This document shows positions 57,444-64,000 of a DNA stretch of 64,000 bases, in pieces. Below the pieces are notes generated by a model that ran no database searches, was not told where the DNA came from, and was given only the letters and a program-made list of their open reading frames with translations. The position numbers and the translations under genes were made by a program. Origin of the DNA: Dichetophora obliterata (lineage: Eukaryota; Arthropoda; Insecta; Diptera; Sciomyzidae); assembly GCA_963920525.1 (NCBI GenBank), contig OY986438.1, positions 189,850,962 through 189,914,961 of the forward strand, written 5' to 3'. Each line of letters begins with the position of its first letter. The first letter of the stretch is position 1.

Positions 57444-59358
57444 CAGTGGCGTAAAAAGCGGGCCCGCAGAGCCCGCGTTGCGGGCGTGCGCAACTAAGCT
57501 AGGGGCGCCCTCAAGTACCTTGATGAAATTGATAACTTAAGTGGAGAACGAAGCACAGTGTAAAATAAGCGGCCAAAAACCTAATATATGGACTTTTGAA
57601 TTTTTCCAAATTTTTATAGCTTTCAATAGGAAATATCTTGGGCGAAAAAATCAAAATGAATTTTTTTAATAGTAGCAATCGTATCGTTAGGACGAGCCCT
57701 CAAAGTTGCATTTTTGAAAATACAATTTTTTCTTGTTATTGAAATTATATATTTTTTTTTATCAAAATAAAGTTTAAAATTTCTTATATCTGGCAACATT
57801 ACTGTTTTTGTTTAAATTTTGAACATATGGTTTTAAGCTTATCATAAAAGTAAACATTAAATGCGGGATACACATTTCTAAATACTTAATTTTTAAAAGT
57901 GCTAAAAAAATAATTTTGAGAAAGATTCAAATCCAAAAAAAAATCTTGCTAACACTTGCTAATGCGGTAGATATACATTTTTTATGGTGACCTGTTAAGT
58001 TAAAATTTGAGATATATTTGATGTATGGCAGCTGATTATTTTTCAAACATTTGACTTATTTACATACACAAAAAAACTCAATTTTTAAAATTTCCTTGCT
58101 GTAATCAAAAATCGTACAAATATAAACAAAAACGTACTTAATTTGAGTGGGTGGTTTTTTCCAAGGCTGAGCTAATTTTTAATTTTAATTCTTAAGTAGT
58201 TTGTTGTTACATAACTCATAAATGTGTTAACGTATAAATGTGTTATTACTTGTTGTTATCTATTTTTCAATTTCAATTTTAATTCAATTTTTATTACAAT
58301 TTTAATTCTAATTTTTAATTTTAATTCTTAAGCGTTTTGTTGTTATACATATATTCTTATATGCAGCATGCACAAGAAATCTTTTCTTATATGCTAACAT
58401 ACCTGCTCAATAAATACAAATACAAATACTAAAATATAATTAATCACAAAAGAAATTTATGTAGCAAACTTCGTTGTTTTGAAACAAGACTGAAGTTTTA
58501 TGCAAAAATGGGTTTCGTTTATATGGGAAGTGGATGCGGCAGAGGTCGGGTTTTTATAACTTTTTCAAGATTTCTTAATTTTGTCATGAAAGACATTCGT
58601 TCCAATTTTCATAGCTCTACGATAACTCCTTCTTTTTTTTGGCCAAGAATGGGGACGTTACACTGTGCGACGTTTGTGCTGAAATAAAATTTAAGTCCCA
58701 TACATACGATTTAGCAGGGTGCAATAATCGACGTCAAAAAAACCGACTATTTTGAGCAAAAGTCGTCTTTGTTTGGTAAAATTCGATTATGGTCGGAGTC
58801 GATTAGCCCGTTTGCTTTCATATTTTCATCAAGTCAGCAACTGATGTTATTTTAATCACTCAGTTAGTCATATTTTGTGACGTTAGCAAACTCTTTAGTT
58901 AACAGGTAACGTCAAATACAAAACATCTAAGCTCAACATCTTAAACTTATCATTTCACTAATAAAAAAATTATTGATCCCATTAATTCAAACTTTAAGAT
59001 TGTTTTCTTTTTAAATAATTAATATGCGATGTTTTCTTTTTTTACCTACTTTGTGATAACATCTTACAAATTTTATTGTATGATATTATAAAAAGTATTT
59101 CTAACGTTATTGATTTTTTTAACAAATTGTATTAAAATAAAATATAACTTTATTTAGAAAATAAGATATTTTAAAAATGTAACTGTTGTAATAAATGATG
59201 ATCATCATATGACCATTGAATTAAAAAAGCCTCTTTTTGTTCTTTTTTTTTTGTCAAGAGCTCTCTTGTTTTCTCCTACGCTTCTAGTAATCTAGTTATA
59301 ACAGCAGGGCGCTTTTAGAAACCTGCGGGCGGGCGCACAAAATATAGTTACGCTACTG
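57444..59358. mobile_element. Non-autonomous hAT element (1915 bp), TSD GAGAGTAA
   Basis: The tips CAGTGGCGTAA and TTACGCTACTG are inverted repeats, followed by GC-rich subterminal blocks (GCGGGCCCGCAGAGCCCGC at the left, CCTGCGGGCGGGCGC at the right). GAGAGTAA is perfectly repeated at 57436-57443 and 59359-59366. The 1.9-kb interior is AT-rich with no transposase fragment that I can recognise. Confidence 0.93.
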
Positions 59359-59644
59359 GAGAGTAACAAAAACTTTCTGCACTGTATTTGACTTGATGAT
59401 CTATATTTCAATTTACCAAAGAAGTAAAATATAAGGAAGTGGTGTAATAGCAGAAAAGTGTGGTATTTTCTATATTGGTGTTGGTTCGCACAAATACAGA
59501 AACAATCACAAAGGGCCGTATTCGGTTGTATCGTAAAAGAAGGCCCAAACTGTTAAAGTTTGTTTTTATGCATTAAAATTTTAGAAACACTTCAAGAATA
59601 GCAACAACTCTAATTATTTAAAAAATTTTTGATCGCTCGCAATT

Positions 59645-60215
59645 GGCTTAGAAGTTATAGGCATCCAACGTTGGAAAAAGTTGACTAAAAATTTAGCTGA
59701 TTTTTTAAGTTTTCCAACAAAACTAAACTTTATGGGTATCAAAAGAGAGATAAAACAAGTATCTATTCAACAAGATATCAAACATAAAAATACATGCATT
59801 TAAGATACAACCTTTTTTACTTAAAATCGTGAGGTTTTTCCAAATTTAATAAAAAAAAAATAAATGTATCAAAAGGAGGCCTTCGGATGCTGCTTAGGGT
59901 TTACAAACCTCAGTAAGTACCACACAGGCTTCTCTGTCTACAGCAGTTCTGAATATAGTTATCTTTTTAATAATTCTCTTTTTAATGTTTTGCTTTCGTA
60001 AAAGAGAAACCACTAGTCTTTCAGACAAATTCTAATTATAAAAAATTATATCTTAATGAATTCTTATGGAATTCTAAATTTGACACCTCGTTGAATAGAT
60101 ACGCACATTACCTTTGTTTTAATGCCCATAAAGCTTAGTTTTGTTGAAAAACTAGAAAAACTGCAAGATTTTTAGGTAATTTTTCTATATTTGAAGGCCT
60201 ATAAATTCTAAACTT
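59645..60215. repeat. Inverted-repeat structure of unknown class
   Basis: CAACAAAACTAAACTTTATGGG and TATCTATTCAACAAGATATCAAA (about 59710-59790) are mirrored at about 60075-60150 (CGTTGAATAGATAC, CCATAAAGCTTAGTTTTGTTG), with weaker similarity outward to about 59645 and 60215. Identity is about 75-80%. Boundaries and TSD are unclear. Confidence 0.6.
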
Positions 60216-61448
60216 CAACTTTAATTACAAATTATATTAGGTTAATTTTTTAAAATCCTTATTTTTTGGGTGTTTCTGCCTAGTTGTTGCGTAAAAATCA
60301 GAAAAATTTAACAAACAGGTACTAAATCTGATTCACTATGCTGAAAACAAGAGCGCCCCAAACATGTATTCAACTGCGAAAAATGACTGCGCCCCTGAAG
60401 CAGTGTTTGTGTTTTGACAGATGTGGTTTGATCAAACTGGCGGAAAATCAACGGGGTCTAAATTGCATATTTAAACCATTTTTAATAAGAAATATATACA
60501 TTTCTAACACAAATAAGTTAAAAAAATATCGTTAGAAACTAAATAAAGCACTTTTGTTAAAGGAATTTAAACCGTGTGGACATATTTACCTGTGGAACGA
60601 ATGCGCATTGTTTTTAAGTTTTCGGGAACTATTACAATTCTTAACCGCACAACTCATATTGCATTTGTTTTAGTGGTTTTTTTTCTTTAATTTTGTTGCT
60701 TTTTAAGCAGTGAAAAATGCTTAAAATTAAATTGTTTTCAACTATTTTGCTGAGGAGTCTTCCAATCAGATGCCAGGGTTCTCAAAAATGTCAAAAAACA
60801 CACTCTTTCTTGCTCGCACAATTTACGAATGGTGCGACAGTTCACGTAAAGTGTATGTGTAAGCAACACCATTTCCTTATATTTTACTTCTTTGCAATTT
60901 ACTTACTGAATATTTTTGCGTAGAGTTGCCAGAATGGAGTTTCTTGAGTTTAAATTGTAATAATTTATTTTTTTAATTTTCAAAATGAAGAAGCAATACT
61001 GAATATGACAAAGAACAACAGAAAACTTGCTATAAGTCTTACCTGTCAGTGAATCGACCTGCGGTACACTCTCACAGAAAGAGCAAGGAAGCGATCGTAA
61101 AAAACTTGCTGAAGGTGGTCAGTGCATTCTCCTAAATAATATCAAACGTAAACATTGTTTAATGTTATGTAGTTTTTTGTTGTTATTTATTTTGTATTTT
61201 TCGAGCTCTCAAAAGATTTTAGTATCTTATCTTCCAACAGTATATCCTAATAAATAAATGATTTGTTTTGCGAAAAAAACTTGCCTCAAGCGTTGTTTAT
61301 GTGTCAGGGTGTTTTTTTTTTCTAAAACAGCCGTTTTCTGAATCCTTTTTTGGTGATAAATATTACTCTATCTTCCAACCAGAGACGTAAGGAACCTACT
61401 TGTTAAGTTTGAGGAAAATCCAATCAGTAGTTTTCACGTGTTACGTGT

Positions 61449-61480
<32 letters not shown>

Positions 61481-62081
61481 GCAGACAAAAATTTTAAAAA
61501 TTAGCTTTCTAGTAGAAGGAAAAAACTCTCACAACCTAATGGGGTATTTCGGCCAATTCGTTGAACTCCAAAGAATTATAGTGAAAAGAAAGAGGCAACT
61601 AAAAAAACAGACAAAAACCTTAGTAGAGCTTTGAGCTTTGTGATCTAAAAATAGTTTTATTGCTTTAACGTCATATGAAAATGTTGTAAGAAAAAATTCT
61701 TGCGATCTCATCCAAGGAAATTTATTCAAACAAGTGTCAAAACATATAAGACTTAAACAGTGGGTTGGTCACAGCTTAACCACTCAATACCACTGAAAAT
61801 GGAAGTGTAGCTCCTTCCGAAGCAGTCTGTCTAGTCTACTGTGTGATTGAATCTATACAGAGTGCGTTGTTGTTGCCTTCTTCAACACTAACTTTAGCTC
61901 AATAGCTTATAATTACAATTATGTATTAATTCAAAAAAATAGATCACAGTTCATTTATAAAAATTAACAATTTATTTAATCAGCATCCTTCAAAATTTTC
62001 AAAACGAAAAGAATTTGGAAAAAATATTCAATGCACAATTTTTTTACCGTTTTATTATGTGAATAGATTAGATAGTATTAT
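60216..62081. other. Non-coding stretch
   Basis: Short frames at 60338, 60717 and 61529 have no recognisable domain. Apart from the ACAG microsatellite at 61453 I see no feature. Confidence 0.5.
61453..61487. repeat. ACAG tetranucleotide microsatellite
   Basis: About eight ACAG repeats preceded by ATCCAATCAGTAGTTTTCACG and GTGTACAA. Similar phrases often precede GACA-type runs at the ends of arthropod SINE/LINE-like repeats, which would explain its origin. Confidence 0.85.
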
Positions 62082-62089
62082 ATAATAAC

Positions 62090-62938
62090 CAGGGAAGACA
62101 GAAATATGCACGAAAAAATCTAAAATAAGTATGCTAATATGCTCTAAAAAATGGCAAAAATATGCCATCAAATAAGCACGAAAAATGTCGAAGTCGGAGT
62201 TTTATTATTCAAAATTTTATTGAATAGTTAATAAAAAAAAAAACAAAACAATAGCCCTTTCAAGGCGTAAAAGTAAATATTTCAGTTTAAATAAATTATA
62301 ATTTTAATTATAAAGTAAAAATTTAATTCTATTTTAATCATTTAATGAATATTTTGTTTGGTAGCTCGAAGCCAATGCCAAAAGTCTCCTTCCGGACGAA
62401 GTCCATTATTTTATATGGTGCTTATAGCAAAAACAGTGTATTGCATTCAGCGATTACACTGAACAATTAAATGCATTTTTATATTATCAAAAAGAAATTT
62501 TCTACGACTTTCAGCCAACAATGTTTTGTATTGTGAGAAAGACCGCTCGACATCGCAGGATGTAGTTGGGCACCATTTAAAATAAGGGACTTCGTTCGGA
62601 AGGAGACTTTCGGCGTATGGATCCATTGTCTGTGAGTTTTTAAACAAAATATTTTTTATACATATATAATACAATATCTCTTTATAAATATATATAATAT
62701 CAAAGAAATTAAAATGTTGCCAGATATGAAGGAAGTATCAAAATTTGCCCGATTAAAAGCTAAAATCTGTTCGAAAAGTTAAAAATATGTAAAAATATGC
62801 ACAAATAAGCACAATCGTTAAAAATATGCAAAATTATTAACAAAACGTCCAAATATGCAAAAGCATATATTATATGCTTTGACGTCCAAATATGCAAAAG
62901 CATATATTATATGCATTTGCATATAATTGTCTTCCCTG
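62090..62938. mobile_element. Non-autonomous hAT element (849 bp), TSD ATAATAAC
   Basis: The tips CAGGGAAGACA and TGTCTTCCCTG (the latter with one variant base) are flanked by a perfect 8-bp repeat ATAATAAC at 62082-62089 and 62939-62946. Subterminal regions are rich in AATATGCAAA/ATATGC words on both sides, including a 2-copy repeat GACGTCCAAATATGC at about 62840-62915. The interior has a hAT transposase C-terminal fragment and a ~50-bp internal inverted repeat (about 62369-62421 and 62568-62620). Confidence 0.93.
62447..62674 (-). pseudogene. hAT transposase C-terminal dimerisation fragment
   Basis: A 75-codon frame reading PYFKWCPTTSCDVERSFSQY then KTLLAESRRKFLFDNIKMHL. It matches the hAT C-terminal dimerisation signature, with a short loop before V-E-R-x-F-S followed by a basic segment and an I-x-x-H-L-like end. 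The catalytic core and zinc-finger N-terminus are absent, so the element was internally deleted and depends on a related autonomous copy. Confidence 0.85.
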
Positions 62939-62946
62939 ATAATAAC

Positions 62947-64000
62947 ATATATCGATTGTTGCACATTCAGGACAAATGATTTCTACAGCAATATCTCACC
63001 ATGCTTTGATTTTTACATCTCTGAAATATTTTGTACCTCGCAAAGAAGATGTTATAGTATTTCGAAATTATAATAAAATAAATCTTGAAGCTCTATCTTC
63101 TTATTTTAATTCCTTTGATTTTCGTGATATGTACTCTACCAATGAGGTCGATGAGCAACTCTTGATTCTAAATAATGCTATAACGGATGGTATTTCTTTT
63201 GTGCCTCTTACTAGGTATAAAAAAAAGAAAATGGAAAACTGGATAAATTCTAATCCTATAAGGTTTGCTAGATCTTTGCGAGATCTAGCTTTCAAGGCGT
63301 ATTTGCAAAATGGCACGGTAGCAAACTGGAAAATTTTTTGTAAGTACCGAAATAGAGCTAAAAATGCAATTCGGAAAGAAAAAAGACACATTGGAAGTCG
63401 TGTATTTAATAACATGGATAATAAGCAAATATGGAACACGTTACGTAATAGTGGTTGCACTGACTCCAACACTGAAATGGTAGATTGTGATGTAAATACA
63501 AAAAATGAACATTTTAATCAAACGGTTAGTACACATCCTCCATTTGGCTTTAATCCTTACCAGGATACTGGAAATTGCTTTTCATTCAAAAACAAAGTAT
63601 CTTTAAAGGATAAGTATCTTTAAAAGTATATTTTAAAGGATCAAATAATGTGTTACATAAACCACTTTCAGCTTATTAGTGACTGCCAGTCGGGCTTTCG
63701 GAATGGTCATAGCACTGCATCTCTTCTTCTTGGCCTCACAGATATTACATTAGAGAAAATATGAATAGGAAAAAAATTACCATTATGGTTTCATTGGACC
63801 TCAGTAAAGCCTTCGACACTGTCAATCATTCTAATCTTCTTTATAAACTCAAACTGATGTTCAACTTTTCAAATGCTGCTTGCAAACTAATGTGGTCATA
63901 TTTGTGTGGTCGTAATCAATTTGTATCTTATAATGGAGATAAATCTAACTTCCTTAATACTGTTTCGGGTGTTCCTGAAGGGTTTGTTCTGGGACCACTG
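62947..64000 (+). pseudogene. CR1/Jockey-type LINE, endonuclease end to reverse transcriptase, runs off window
   Basis: The frame 62976-63623 (215 codons) begins with the last endonuclease residues (ISTAISHHALIFTS). It continues through the linker (VIVFRNYNKINLEALSSYFN, KKKKMENWINSNPIRFARSL, YRNRAKNAIRKEKRHIGSRV) and stops at 63623. Reverse-transcriptase landmarks then follow in other frames: CQSGFRNGHSTASLLL (about 63690), VSLDLSKAFDTVNHSN (about 63790) and SGVPEGFVLGPL at the edge. Part of the linker and fingers is deleted between about 63610 and 63670 and the frame shifts near 63760, so the copy is dead. It lies directly beside the hAT element, whose TSD borders it. Confidence 0.88.

Overview
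The window is AT-rich, repeat-dense eukaryotic DNA with no recognisable host protein-coding gene. The repertoire points to an insect, probably a higher fly: CR1/Jockey-type and RNase H-bearing LINEs, a mariner-like transposase with DD41D spacing (the spacing of the rosa group first described in Ceratitis rosa), several hAT elements with 8-bp target-site duplications (TSDs), many TTA/TAA-flanked MITEs, foldback elements and satellite DNA. It reads like heterochromatin or a long intergenic/intronic transposon graveyard. Species cannot be named from sequence alone.

Layout. 1-5757: satellite with a ~534.5-bp unit, itself a trimer of ~178-bp submonomers, with alternating unit types. 5.8-9.0 kb: AT-rich sequence, a dispersed duplication and a TTA-flanked MITE. 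9.2-11.2 kb: a decayed Ty3/gypsy integrase and a 5'-truncated LINE bounded by a perfect 12-bp TSD. 11.4-15.2 kb: a long inverted-repeat element with a hAT transposase remnant, split by a 1.9-kb foldback element (FB1). 17.2-19.9 kb: CATAC-type low-complexity DNA, hairpin MITEs and a tandem array of tRNA-like, pol III-style units. 20.2-22.0 kb: a second copy of the foldback family (FB2). 22.2-23.8 kb: GATATCG-rich repeat interrupted by a dead mariner-like element. 23.9-29.6 kb: a pile-up of inverted-repeat elements, several with TTA or TAA TSDs, one nested 85-bp hAT MITE and one possible captured gene fragment.

31.4-46.4 kb is the most striking part. A third foldback (FB3) runs into four tandem copies of a 2808-bp unit, in register to the base at every landmark compared. 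The last copy is continuous with a DNA transposon that has long inverted repeats and an intact 680-codon gene for a putative DDD/E transposase whose superfamily I cannot assign. The amplified unit is that transposon's left arm plus flank, already carrying another foldback insertion (FB4). The junction between units matches the reverse strand of FB3's left arm, suggesting template switching at a palindrome.

47.6-64.0 kb: three CR1/Jockey-type LINE copies (one frameshifted, one with an intact 661-codon reverse-transcriptase ORF but no endonuclease, one running off the window), a ~380-bp perfect ATT microsatellite, a second mariner-like remnant, and two non-autonomous hAT elements with perfect 8-bp TSDs (GAGAGTAA and ATAATAAC).

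How the parts interact: there is no host pathway here. Elements land in elements, which lets insertion order be read from nesting: FB1 into the long inverted-repeat element; FB4 into the transposon arm before that arm was amplified; a LINE into a TTGA-flanked element; a hAT into or beside a LINE. Only two long ORFs look undamaged: the 680-codon putative transposase and the 661-codon reverse transcriptase.
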